This document shows, piece by piece, positions 16,722 through 25,418 of a DNA stretch of 53,965 bases. Origin of the DNA: an uncultured Synechococcales cyanobacterium (GTDB lineage: Bacteria > Cyanobacteriota > Cyanobacteriia > Thermosynechococcales > Thermosynechococcaceae). Below the pieces are notes generated by a model, which saw only the letters and a program-made list of their open reading frames with translations, searched no databases and was not told where the DNA came from. Location of the stretch: contig CADCWO010000087.1 of the NCBI GenBank assembly GCA_902806435.1, positions 7,308-61,272 on the forward strand, given 5' to 3'. Position 1 is the first letter of the stretch; each line of letters opens with the position of its first letter. The position numbers and the translations under genes were made by a program.

Positions 16722-19109
16722 ATGAAAATTTTAATAGTAGAGGATGACGAGTTTATTGCGGAAGCGCTGACCATCGTTCTTACCAATCAGCGCTACGCTG
16801 TTGAAGTTGCTACCGATGGGCAGGCGGGTTGGGAGCTAGTCGAGGTTTTTCCCTACGACTTAATTATGCTGGATGTCACGCTACCGAAGCTGGATGGGAT
16901 TAGTCTTTGCCGACGGTTGCGATCGCGAGGTCATCAGATGCCAGTCCTGCTGCTAACGGGTCACGATAGTGCTCACGACAAGGCGATCGGGCTAGATGCT
17001 GGAGCGGATGATTATCTAGTTAAACCCTTTGATGAGGAGGAGCTAGTGGCGCGAGTCCGGGCACTGCTGCGCCGGGGTAGCTCGGCATCAGCCATGCCTG
17101 TATTAGCTTGGGGCAGCCTCCAGCTTGACCCCAGTGCTTGCGAAGTCACCTATCAAGGACAAATCCTGCGGCTAACCCCCAAAGAGTACGCACTTTTGGA
17201 GCTTTTTTTACGCAATAGTCGTCGGGTATTTAGCTGCGGGATGATTCTCGAACACCTGTGGTCCTACGGGGAAACCCCCAGCGAAGAAGCGGTTAGGACC
17301 CAGATCAAAGGGCTACGCCAAAAATTAAAAGCTGCCGGAGCTGCAACTGATTTAATTGAGACGGTCTATGGAATTGGCTACCGCCTCAAACCCTTAGAAG
17401 CAATGACGACACCGGTAGCATCCCCCGGAACTAGTGTCCAGACTCAGCAACAGACGATGGAAGCATTAGCCGGGGTATGGGAGCGATTTCAGCCTCGCGT
17501 CAGCCAGCAGGTGGAAATTCTGTCACAGGCTGCTACTGCCTTGAGCCAGAGAACGCTGACGCAGGAGTTATGGGTATCAGCGGAACAGGAAGCCCACACT
17601 CTAGCAGGTTCCTTGGGTACCTTTGGTTGTGCCAAAGGTTCCGATCTGGCTCGGCAGATCGAACACCTACTGCAAGCGGAGCAACTGGGTCAGGATGAGG
17701 CTATCCATCTCGCTGAACTAGTACAAGCTCTGCGCCAGCAAACTGAACTACCCTCACTATCAACTCAGCCTGCACTCCCCCAGAATGAACGCCCCCTATT
17801 GTTAATTGTGGCTAGCGATCGCGAACTGGCTGAGCCATTAGTGGTTGAGGCTGACTCTCAAGGCCTCCGGGCAGAAGTTGTGAGTAGCTTGGTGGCCGCT
17901 AGTACAGTTTATCGAAGCCATCCCGCCGCGGTGTTAGTTGATCTTGATACTACCTCTACAGACAGCTTTAGCCTGTTAGCAGAGCTACGTAAACCAACCC
18001 CGCCCGTGCCAGCCCTGGTGTTGGCGGCCGATGATAGTTTAAAGAATCGCCTAGAAGTTGCCCGCTTAGGCGGGCGGATCTTCTTGCAGAAACCTGTTCC
18101 TCCGGCTCAAGTCCTAGAGGCCGTGCAGCAGGTATTGCAACAAGTTGACCCCGCAGAAGCCAGGGTGATGGTTGTAGACGATGATCCACAGCTACTGGTT
18201 ACCCTGCGGCGCTTACTGGAACCCTGGGGGCTGAGGGTAACAACTCTCAATGATCCTCGACGGTTTTGGGAAACCCTGGAAGCCGCTTCCCCAGACCTAC
18301 TGATCCTAGATATCAAAATGCCGTACTTGAGTGGAGTTGACCTATGCCAGATTGTGCGGAATGACTTGCGCTGGAGTGGACTGCCGGTAGTATTCCTGAC
18401 AGCTCTAACCGATGCCACCACAGTAAATCAGGTATTTACCGCCGGTGCCGATGACTTTGTAAGCAAGCCAATCGTGGGGCCGGAGCTGGTAACTCGTATC
18501 ATCAACCGCCTAGAGCGGATCAAACTCCTACACCATTTGACTGAAATTGATCCCCTAACACGGGTATTCAATCGTCAGAAGTCAACCCAAGATCTAGACA
18601 AATTTCTCAGCTTGGCCCGGCACCATAGTCAGCCGCTAAGTCTAGCAGTTCTTGACTTGGATCACCTAAAGCAGGTGAATGACTGTTATGGTCATGCTGC
18701 TGGCGATGGCGTGTTGCGCCAACTCGGCCAACTGTTGTGGCAGTCATTTCAAGGGGATGTCGTTGCCCGCTGGGGTGGGGAAGAGTTTGTTGTCGGGATG
18801 TACGGGATGACAAAAAGTGATGGTGTACAGCGGCTAGTTAAGGTTCTAGAAACTCTCAACCACGGGGATGTCGTTGCCCTCAGTACTCCTGATGCCAGCT
18901 GCGAATTTTCCCAGCTGCAGGTGACATTTAGTGCGGGTGTTGCCCAGTATCCTGAAGATGGGACTGACCTGCGATCGCTCTATCGATCTGCTGATGCGGC
19001 TCTGGATCAGGCAAAGAGCGCCGGACGTAACAGAGCTAGCACTGATCTATCCGTTCGGGTGTTACCAGCTGGATTGCTGAAACCACAGCTCAGTCCAACG
19101 AAGGGTTGA
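16722..19109 (+). CDS. Hybrid response regulator: REC-wHTH-Hpt-REC-REC-GGDEF
   Basis: The 795-residue signalling protein has a first REC domain (1-120, phospho-acceptor D51, K101), an OmpR-type winged helix (about 125-225, LTPKEYALLELFLRN, TVYGIGYRLKP) and an Hpt domain (about 245-335, H292 in AHTLAGSLG). A second REC (about 357-470, D407, K457) and third REC (481-600, D530, K582) follow, then a GGDEF domain (about 608-780, RWGGEEF at 683-689). GGEEF is an active diguanylate cyclase signature. The residues before it (FQGD) lack the RxxD inhibitory site. The second REC appears degenerate around its first acidic residues (VASDREL). Phosphotransfer, DNA binding and c-di-GMP synthesis are thus combined in one chain. 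The stop overlaps the next gene's possible TTG start. Confidence 0.9.
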   Translation: MKILIVEDDEFIAEALTIVLTNQRYAVEVATDGQAGWELVEVFPYDLIMLDVTLPKLDGISLCRRLRSRGHQMPVLLLTGHDSAHDKAIGLDAGADDYLVKPFDEEELVARVRALLRRGSSASAMPVLAWGSLQLDPSACEVTYQGQILRLTPKEYALLELFLRNSRRVFSCGMILEHLWSYGETPSEEAVRTQIKGLRQKLKAAGAATDLIETVYGIGYRLKPLEAMTTPVASPGTSVQTQQQTMEALAGVWERFQPRVSQQVEILSQAATALSQRTLTQELWVSAEQEAHTLAGSLGTFGCAKGSDLARQIEHLLQAEQLGQDEAIHLAELVQALRQQTELPSLSTQPALPQNERPLLLIVASDRELAEPLVVEADSQGLRAEVVSSLVAASTVYRSHPAAVLVDLDTTSTDSFSLLAELRKPTPPVPALVLAADDSLKNRLEVARLGGRIFLQKPVPPAQVLEAVQQVLQQVDPAEARVMVVDDDPQLLVTLRRLLEPWGLRVTTLNDPRRFWETLEAASPDLLILDIKMPYLSGVDLCQIVRNDLRWSGLPVVFLTALTDATTVNQVFTAGADDFVSKPIVGPELVTRIINRLERIKLLHHLTEIDPLTRVFNRQKSTQDLDKFLSLARHHSQPLSLAVLDLDHLKQVNDCYGHAAGDGVLRQLGQLLWQSFQGDVVARWGGEEFVVGMYGMTKSDGVQRLVKVLETLNHGDVVALSTPDASCEFSQLQVTFSAGVAQYPEDGTDLRSLYRSADAALDQAKSAGRNRASTDLSVRVLPAGLLKPQLSPTKG

Positions 19110-20791
19110 CGGGGGAAATAATTGATGGCATGAAGGACCACACCGAGGGTAAGCGCAGACAAACGCTGCTACAGTCACTGAAAGAACTGGCAGACCTCAA
19201 ATTTGCCTTGGATCAGTCCTCGATTGTGGCGATCGCTGATCACCAAGGAACAATTACCTACATCAACGACAAGTTCTGCGAAATCTCCCAATACGCTAGA
19301 GCAGAGCTTCTCGGCCAAAACCACCGGATCATTCAGTCTGGTCACCATTCCCCAGGGTTCTTTCAGCAACTGTGGGTGACCATCTCGCGAGGGCAAGTTT
19401 GGCGAGGCGAAATCAAAAATCGGGCCAAGGACGGCACGTTTTACTGGGTGGATACGACGATTATTCCCTCCCTGGATGCTCAGGGCAAACCCTATCAGTA
19501 CGTAGCGATTTGCAGTGATATTACGGAGCGTAAGCAAGCTGAGGATGCACTACAGAAAGCGAAGGCTGAGATGGAGCTAAGAGTTAGAGAGCGGACCGTT
19601 GAGTTAGCCGGTGTCAATCAAGAATTGGCGTTACAACTTGAGGAGCGTCAGCGAGCAGAGTTAGCCCTAGAGCAGCTCAGTCATCAAAATGAACTGATTC
19701 TTAATTCAGTTAGGGAAGGGCTTTGTGGTCTAGACTTGCAGCGGAAAATCACATTCGTCAATCCAGCAGCAGCTAAATTACTGGGATACCGGGTAGAAGA
19801 GCTGATCGGCCAACCGATCAGTATTCTTTTGGATCATCCTGGCGCAGGTTCCCCTGACACCCCAGAAGTATTAGCGATCTATACCTCGCTGAATCATGGT
19901 GCTGTGCATCAGTCAACAGGTATAACTTTCTGGCGCAAGGATGGTTCCAGCTTCCCCGTAGAATATGTGAGTACGCCGATTCGAGAAGTTGAACTGGTGG
20001 GAGCAGTTGTTGCTTTCAAGGATATTAGCGAGCGTCTGATGCTGGAACGGATGAAGGACGAGTTCATCTCCGTGGTCAGCCACGAACTTCGTACTCCTTT
20101 AACTTCGATTCATGGTTCTTTGGGCCTGTTAGCCAGTGGCCTTCTGAATGCTGAGCCAGAAACAAGTCAACGCCTATTACAAATTGCGGTAGATAGTACA
20201 GAGCACTTGGTACGCCTGATCAATGACATCCTTGATATTGAGCGGATTGAATCCGGTGAAAGCACGATGGTCAAGCAGGCTTGCGATACGGCGGAGCTGA
20301 TCACCCAAGCCCTAGATGTCATCCAACCGATCGCCGAGCAGTCAGCGGTGACTGTATTAGTGGCAATCGTCTCTGCCAAGCTGTGGGCGGACTCCAATCG
20401 GATCATCCAAATATTAACTAACCTCTTGAGCAATGCAATTAAATTCTCGCCTGCCGGTGCTAGCGTCTGGCTGACGACTGAGCCTCAAGGCAATCACATC
20501 TTGTTCCAGGTTAAAGACCAAGGGAGAGGTATTCCGGCGGAGAATCTTGAAACAATCTTGGAGCGGTTTCAACAGGTTGATACCTCTGACTCGCGTAACC
20601 ATGACGGTACCGGCTTAGGCCTAGCAATCTGCCGCAGTATCGTGCAACAACATGGAGGTCGGATTTGGGCTGAGAGTATCCTAGGGGAAGGCAGTACCTT
20701 CCACTTCACCCTGCCTAGTGGCTTTGAAGCGCCAGTGAAGCGGAACTCAATCCAGGATAAGTGCCATGACCAAGCGAATTCTAGTGATTGA
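19106..20791 (+). CDS. PAS-PAS sensor histidine kinase
   Basis: The protein has up to 561 residues; an ATG at 19130 would shorten it by eight. Domains in order are a first PAS with PAC (about 33-145, ITYINDKFCEISQYARAELLG), a short coiled coil (about 145-190), a second PAS with PAC (about 192-312), HisKA with phospho-acceptor H326 (FISVVSHELRTPLTS), and HATPase_c with the N, G1 and G2 boxes (NLLSNAIKFS, DQGRGIPAENL, GTGLGLAI). There are no membrane spans, so it is a soluble sensor that may bind a cofactor or small ligand through PAS. It overlaps the upstream regulator by 4 bases and the downstream one by 26, which indicates one transcript and a dedicated phosphorelay with those partners. Confidence 0.93.
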   Translation: MTGEIIDGMKDHTEGKRRQTLLQSLKELADLKFALDQSSIVAIADHQGTITYINDKFCEISQYARAELLGQNHRIIQSGHHSPGFFQQLWVTISRGQVWRGEIKNRAKDGTFYWVDTTIIPSLDAQGKPYQYVAICSDITERKQAEDALQKAKAEMELRVRERTVELAGVNQELALQLEERQRAELALEQLSHQNELILNSVREGLCGLDLQRKITFVNPAAAKLLGYRVEELIGQPISILLDHPGAGSPDTPEVLAIYTSLNHGAVHQSTGITFWRKDGSSFPVEYVSTPIREVELVGAVVAFKDISERLMLERMKDEFISVVSHELRTPLTSIHGSLGLLASGLLNAEPETSQRLLQIAVDSTEHLVRLINDILDIERIESGESTMVKQACDTAELITQALDVIQPIAEQSAVTVLVAIVSAKLWADSNRIIQILTNLLSNAIKFSPAGASVWLTTEPQGNHILFQVKDQGRGIPAENLETILERFQQVDTSDSRNHDGTGLGLAICRSIVQQHGGRIWAESILGEGSTFHFTLPSGFEAPVKRNSIQDKCHDQANSSD

Positions 20792-21146
20792 TAACGAGCC
20801 GTACATTCAGGAAGTGGCCCAAATTTGCCTGCGGACCGTAGCAGGATGGCAGGTTGTGACGGCAGGTTCGGGTCCCGACGGGTTACTCAAAGCGGCGGCT
20901 GAGCAGCCCGATGCCATCCTGCTAGATGTGATGATGCCTGATATGGATGGACCCACCACCTTCGAGAATTTACAGGCCAGTACCGCAACTCGGCACATCC
21001 CAGTCATTTTTCTAACTGCCAAGGTGCAGGCTTGCGATCTCCGTCGCTATACCAACCTGGGAATCAAGGCAGCGATCGCCAAACCCTTTAGTCCTCTAGA
21101 TCTAGCTAATCAAGTATCAGTCATTTTAGGCTGGAACCTGAAATAA
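20766..21146 (+). CDS. Single-domain response regulator (REC only)
   Basis: The 126-residue CheY-like protein has the acidic pair replaced by D9-N10-E11 (VIDNEPYIQ), the phospho-acceptor D54 in ILLDVMMPDMDG, the conserved Thr in IFLTAK and Lys in IAKPFSP. No output domain follows. The ATG lies inside the end of the kinase gene (26-base overlap), so expression is translationally coupled. It probably receives phosphate from that kinase and either passes it to the Hpt of the large hybrid protein or acts as a phosphate sink. This is inference from gene order. Confidence 0.92.
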   Translation: MTKRILVIDNEPYIQEVAQICLRTVAGWQVVTAGSGPDGLLKAAAEQPDAILLDVMMPDMDGPTTFENLQASTATRHIPVIFLTAKVQACDLRRYTNLGIKAAIAKPFSPLDLANQVSVILGWNLK

Positions 21147-21252
21147 TGCTTGCTCACAAGTTCCTCAAGATGCTTTCTTACCCTCAAAGCAAAGCTAGCC
21201 TAGATGGATTTGATCAAAGTCAATTGGCTTGTTTATCTCCTTGACTAGGACG

Positions 21253-21599
21253 TATCTGCAAATTTAGACCAAGCTCTAGATGTAGTGCGGGCACCAAGTG
21301 AGCATCAAGCACACTAACCTTTGAAAAGTAAACGGACTAATAAGCAAGCTCATTGAATCGGGGTGAGCTAACTAGCTCACAATGGCAAAAACTATAATCC
21401 TCACTGCGAACTAAGGTACTCAGGGGCAAACCTACCAAGGATCATAGACAACTCATCGATGGCACTTTGTGGATTCAGCGTACTGGCGCCCTGTGGAGTA
21501 GCCTACCGCTTCATTACGGGTCTAGCTATCCCTATGGCTGCTACTCTCTTAATTTGGTTGAACTGAGCTGACTTACAACACTGCTAGACTTTGCAGATA
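21253..21599 (+). mobile_element. Decayed, internally deleted IS5-like element, copy 1
   Basis: This 638-base gap (21147-21784) holds an IS remnant. The ends TATCTGCAAA (21253-21262) and TTTGCAGATA (21590-21599) are perfect 10-base inverted repeats. Inside, a plus-strand reading from about 21430 gives GKPTKDHRQLIDGTLWIQRTG followed by ALWSSLPLHYGS, the N-terminal helix-turn-helix region of IS5-family transposases. It then runs straight into a C-terminal-like end and a stop, so the DDE core is missing. The last 46 bases match 40 of 46 positions of 49136-49181 in copy 2. It cannot move by itself. Confidence 0.7.
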
Positions 21600-21784
21600 T
21601 GCCTGGGTTAGGCCAACATCCTAAACGCATTTGCACCGAGCTTTTATCAAGAGGTAGTTAGGAGGAAGCTTTAGCTGCAAGTGATCGATTCCTATGGCTG
21701 ACAAAATCAATCTTGGGGATCATCAGATTGTGACTGCTAGCCCGCTAATATGGCTGTATTGGCTCAGCGCCGTCAAGGAAATCT

Positions 21785-23365
21785 ATGCAAACTAATAGTC
21801 CTACTGCTGAAGTGGGGGAACGATTCCGAGATCTGCAACATCAGTTGCAAGATCTGTGGCAAAGTGTTGAATTGATTGAACCTTACGATCGCGATATTCT
21901 CGTTCTGCCTTCCCTGAGTCTCGACCAGCGGGAGTTGAAAAAGATTGAAGCCAGCCACTACTACGAAGAACGCCTATTATTTGCGCTGCTCCGGCTGCGG
22001 AACCCGCGAACTCGGGTAATTTATGTCACCTCCCAGCCTATTCACCCCAGCATTATTGATTACTATCTGCAATTTACAGGGGTTCCTTATTCCCACACCC
22101 GCGATCGCCTGCTATTACTCTCAACCTATGATTTGTCCTCTAAACCCCTAACCGAGAAAATCTTAAAACGGCCGCGTTTACTGCAACAGATTAGGCAAGC
22201 CCTCCGGCCGGGCCTATCCTATATGGTGTGCTACAACGTCTCCGCCTTAGAGCGGGAGCTATCTTTGCAGTTAAATGTGCCTTTGTTTGGACTTGACCCT
22301 GACCTGCTCTACCTGGGAACCAAAGGGGGCAGCCGCCAGTTGTTTGCGGAAGTAGGGATTCCGTTTCCCGATGGCAGTGGGACTTGTAAGACAGTCTCAG
22401 AACTGGCTGTAGCGACGGCAGAACTTTGGGAGCGCCAACCTCAGTCTCGCAAGTTTGTAGTGAAGCTCAACGAAGGCATCTCCGGTGAGGGTAATGCCTC
22501 ACTAGACCTAGAGGCACTTCAATCAGTAGCTCCAGGCACGGCTGAGCAACCGGAGCGTGTTAAAGCGATTGAGCAGCAATTCCAAAACTTGCACTTCCAG
22601 TCGAAGCACGAAAACTGGGAAAATTTCAGCCACCGAATTCCAGAATTGGGCGCAATTGTGGAAGCGTTTGTGGGGGGAGAGGAAAAGCGATCGCCCAGTG
22701 TTCAGGGCATTATTACCCCGACTGGCCAGGTAGAAATTCTCTCCACCCACGATCAAGTATTAGATGACCAGATCTTTTTAGGGTGTTCCTTCCCCGCTGA
22801 TCAGGCCTATCGTTTGCAGCTACAAGAGTTAGGTCAAAAAGTTGGTGAGAAGCTAGCGCAAAAAGGGGTATTAGAGCGGTTTGCGATTGATTTTCTGGCC
22901 GTTCGTCGACCGGAGTTACCCACCGGATGGGATCTACAAGCGATCGAAGTCAACATTCGCAAAGGAGGCACCACGCACCCGTTCATGATCCTGCGGTTTT
23001 TAACTCAGGGACGTTACGACCGTGATAGCGGTTTATTCTATGGCAAACAAGGCGAACCGAAGTATTACGTGGCTTTAGATAACCTGCAAAAGGATCAATA
23101 TCGGGGATTATTACCCAGTGATCTGATAGATATTATTGCGACCCATAAGGTATTGCAGTTCGACGCCACTAGTCAAACAGGTAATGTTTTTCACCTAATG
23201 GGCTCACTCTCAGAATTTGGCAAGCTAGGCATCACGAGTATTGGCAACTCACCAGAGCACGCCAGCGATCTTTATAACAAAGCTGTTGAAGTCTTAGACC
23301 AAGAAACAGACTTCAAAACTTTCTCCAGTGATTCTGCTACAAGGCCAATGGGTTGGCAAAAATGA
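21785..23365 (+). CDS. ATP-grasp protein related to PGM1 peptide ligase
   Basis: The 526-residue protein has an N-terminal domain of about 190 residues (ILVLPSLSLDQRELKKIEASHYYEERLL and similar), then an ATP-grasp-like fold: GTKGGSRQLFAEVGIPFPDG, FVVKLNEGISGEG and the metal-binding end AIEVNIRKGGTTHPFM. This arrangement is common in cyanobacteria and is annotated as peptide ligase PGM1-related or carboxylate-amine ligase. The family joins a carboxylate to an amine at the expense of ATP. The product here is unknown, and no partner biosynthetic gene lies nearby. It is cytoplasmic. The gene follows the IS remnant and is about 100 bases upstream of the TspO-like gene, on the same strand. Confidence 0.78.
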   Translation: MQTNSPTAEVGERFRDLQHQLQDLWQSVELIEPYDRDILVLPSLSLDQRELKKIEASHYYEERLLFALLRLRNPRTRVIYVTSQPIHPSIIDYYLQFTGVPYSHTRDRLLLLSTYDLSSKPLTEKILKRPRLLQQIRQALRPGLSYMVCYNVSALERELSLQLNVPLFGLDPDLLYLGTKGGSRQLFAEVGIPFPDGSGTCKTVSELAVATAELWERQPQSRKFVVKLNEGISGEGNASLDLEALQSVAPGTAEQPERVKAIEQQFQNLHFQSKHENWENFSHRIPELGAIVEAFVGGEEKRSPSVQGIITPTGQVEILSTHDQVLDDQIFLGCSFPADQAYRLQLQELGQKVGEKLAQKGVLERFAIDFLAVRRPELPTGWDLQAIEVNIRKGGTTHPFMILRFLTQGRYDRDSGLFYGKQGEPKYYVALDNLQKDQYRGLLPSDLIDIIATHKVLQFDATSQTGNVFHLMGSLSEFGKLGITSIGNSPEHASDLYNKAVEVLDQETDFKTFSSDSATRPMGWQK

Positions 23366-23463
23366 TGCCCTTGCTGTCAAGACCGTCGCTCAGACCAATG
23401 GCTGATTTCAGCTATCGTTTTACCCGATTACCTTGGAGGTATCAAGATTAGAGGTGTTGGGCA

Positions 23464-23937
23464 ATGATCGAATCTTGGATGGTGATTGGGGGTGTAACTT
23501 TACTCGTCGCTTTAGGTAGTGCTTTGATTAAACCGAGCGATATTGGTTGGGTTGCTTCCCTAGAAAGACCCAGTTGGCTATTTTTTGAACCGCTGATTCC
23601 CTTGATTTGGACCGCCATTTTTACTTGTGGCGCTACCTCAGCCTATCTAGTTTGGGAGAAAGACCCGGGCAGTGTCAAAAGTTGGCTATTAATGGGGGGC
23701 TACTTACTGCTAGAGTTGGCGATCGTTAGTTATGGCCCGGCAACGCTGCGGCTGAGAAGCCTGGCCGTGGGCACAATCATCGGTGCCGTTGGGGTGGTTT
23801 TAGGCATTCTGCTTACTCTGGCAGTCTGGCCGATATCGGGATGGGCTACTTTGTTACTAATCCCGTTTGTCCTCTGGAGCCCGATCGGAACCTATACCAC
23901 TTGGGAAATGATTCAGCTCAATCCAAGAGCAACATAA
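23464..23937 (+). CDS. TspO/MBR-family membrane protein
   Basis: The 157-residue protein has about five membrane spans, as expected of TspO. The family pattern is visible: ASLERPSWLFFEPLIPLIWT near the first loop (RPSW...P...W) and an aromatic-rich end WSPIGTYTTWEMIQLNP, close to the usual W..F..Y....I..LN. Members bind tetrapyrroles and sterols and take part in stress and porphyrin handling. In a cyanobacterium a tetrapyrrole role is plausible. It ends 9 bases before the end of a convergent gene pair, so transcripts probably meet here. Confidence 0.75.
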   Translation: MIESWMVIGGVTLLVALGSALIKPSDIGWVASLERPSWLFFEPLIPLIWTAIFTCGATSAYLVWEKDPGSVKSWLLMGGYLLLELAIVSYGPATLRLRSLAVGTIIGAVGVVLGILLTLAVWPISGWATLLLIPFVLWSPIGTYTTWEMIQLNPRAT

Positions 23938-23946
23938 ATACCGGTA

Positions 23947-24360
23947 CTACGGTAACTTGTAGCTTGCAACCCGAAGCTTAAGCTCACCCTGTCGGGGATC
24001 GCGGCTGAATACAAATGCGCCTGATTCGGTTTCACCCCCAGAGAGGAAATCCACTTGTTGTTCCCCCGCTTCAACTTCTCCATTGATACGTAGTTCTGCA
24101 AGAACTTGCACCGATTCCGCCGTCTCTCCACCAGTATTAGTAACTTCAAAAGGCAGATAGAACTGTCCTTGTACAGCTTGAACTGGCTGATTGCGCACCG
24201 TTAGGACAGATGGCTGTTTCTTGGCGGAAAGCCAATCGTAGAGCACAAGGCCACTAATCGTTGCCAAAATTGCCAGTGCGATACCAAAGGTAGTCTGTTC
24301 GGCTGGGGAGCGATCAGAACTGCTTGACTTCCGGTCAGATAAGCTGGTATTTCGATTCAT
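23947..24360 (-). CDS. TIGR02588-family protein, one membrane span
   Basis: The 137-residue protein has a polar N-terminus, a membrane span at about residues 25-43 (TFGIALAILATISGLVLYDWL), and a beta-rich extracytoplasmic domain (TVRNQPVQAVQGQFYLPFEVTNTGGETAESVQV). The latter resembles the CARDB/FixG-like fold seen in this uncharacterised family. It lies 4 bases downstream of the polytopic TIGR02587 gene, the standard pairing of the two families, so the two almost surely act together. The function is unknown. Confidence 0.75.
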   Translation of the reverse strand: MNRNTSLSDRKSSSSDRSPAEQTTFGIALAILATISGLVLYDWLSAKKQPSVLTVRNQPVQAVQGQFYLPFEVTNTGGETAESVQVLAELRINGEVEAGEQQVDFLSGGETESGAFVFSRDPRQGELKLRVASYKLP

Positions 24361-24364
24361 AGAA

Positions 24365-25264
24365 TTAAAATGCTATTGCCAGCCGACCTGCTGCGCCACC
24401 AATAGTTGCTGGCAACCCTAGGACCAAGGTAAAACTTAACCACATCGACCAGGGGTCCTCAAAGCTAAGCTTTTGAAAAAACCACAACATAAACATTGCT
24501 GCTACCAACGACATTAGGTAGGACATGACCGTTTCACTCATCGGCCGCTGAAAAATACCTTGTTGCTGCTGACGCTTTTGTTGGTTGGCAAAGCCCGCTT
24601 CAAACACAATGCCATAGGAAATGACTAGCGATGCCACAATAATCGCTAGCAACCACGGTGGTGATATGGCAGCGGAAAGCATAGGTATTTCATCGGTGGG
24701 GGCAATGTTGAAAGCAATAAAAACAGCGCCAATTAAAGTTGCTCCAATGTCAGCAAAGGTGGCGTTGATATCATTTTTGATATGGTTTTTTGCCTCGTCG
24801 TCCTTTCCGGCTTCTAGACTGTGCGGCCGATTTTTATCCGGTGTGTCGTTGAGAAACTGACTGGCAACGGCTACGCCGATCGTAAAAGGTACACTCTCAA
24901 AGATAATTTTGCCAAGTGCTTCTTGCAAGGGTGTACTAGTTGTAACTTCTTGCAAGAGGAATAAAACAAAAGTGGCGCAGACAATTCCAATTGCGATCGC
25001 TTCGATGCTGTCGGTTATCGCATCCGTGGCCCGAATCCCCCCAGCTTTGCGAAAGCCAGAGGTACGATTGAGCAGAAAAACAATGACAAAGGTTGCGAAT
25101 AGGGCAATCATGAGTCGCAGTGGTTTTGAATAGGAACCAATCCACCAGACTTCCATCGTATACAGCAGGGGAATTCCGAATAAGAAGCCACCAGAGGCCC
25201 CCCGAACAATATCGTCAAGCTCGGAAAGCCATTGATTTTTGCGACGACGGCGCATTCTTGCCAT
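24365..25264 (-). CDS. TIGR02587-family polytopic membrane protein
   Basis: The 299-residue protein starts with a basic stretch (MARMRRRRKNQW) and has about seven or eight membrane spans, including GFLFGIPLLYTMEVWWIGS, LMIALFATFVIVFLL and FVLFLLQEV. A charged loop at about residues 145-165 (NDTPDKNRPHSLEAGKDDEAKNH) divides it into two halves. The pairing with the single-span TIGR02588 gene just downstream supports assignment to this uncharacterised family. There is no transport or enzyme motif that I can recognise. It is divergent from the aldo/keto reductase gene. Confidence 0.75.
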   Translation of the reverse strand: MARMRRRRKNQWLSELDDIVRGASGGFLFGIPLLYTMEVWWIGSYSKPLRLMIALFATFVIVFLLNRTSGFRKAGGIRATDAITDSIEAIAIGIVCATFVLFLLQEVTTSTPLQEALGKIIFESVPFTIGVAVASQFLNDTPDKNRPHSLEAGKDDEAKNHIKNDINATFADIGATLIGAVFIAFNIAPTDEIPMLSAAISPPWLLAIIVASLVISYGIVFEAGFANQQKRQQQQGIFQRPMSETVMSYLMSLVAAMFMLWFFQKLSFEDPWSMWLSFTLVLGLPATIGGAAGRLAIAF

Positions 25265-25418
25265 GAACTCTTAGGCATAGCTGCCGGACTCATATCACCC
25301 TACAAGTCAAGTCTGAGCCCAGCTAAGGAACTAGATGTAAAGATTTTATCATTGTCGACTAGCTCTGATTGGTTGCCCTGGTTGCCATCCACTGGTTGCT
25401 CCTCGTTAAACTAGAGCT

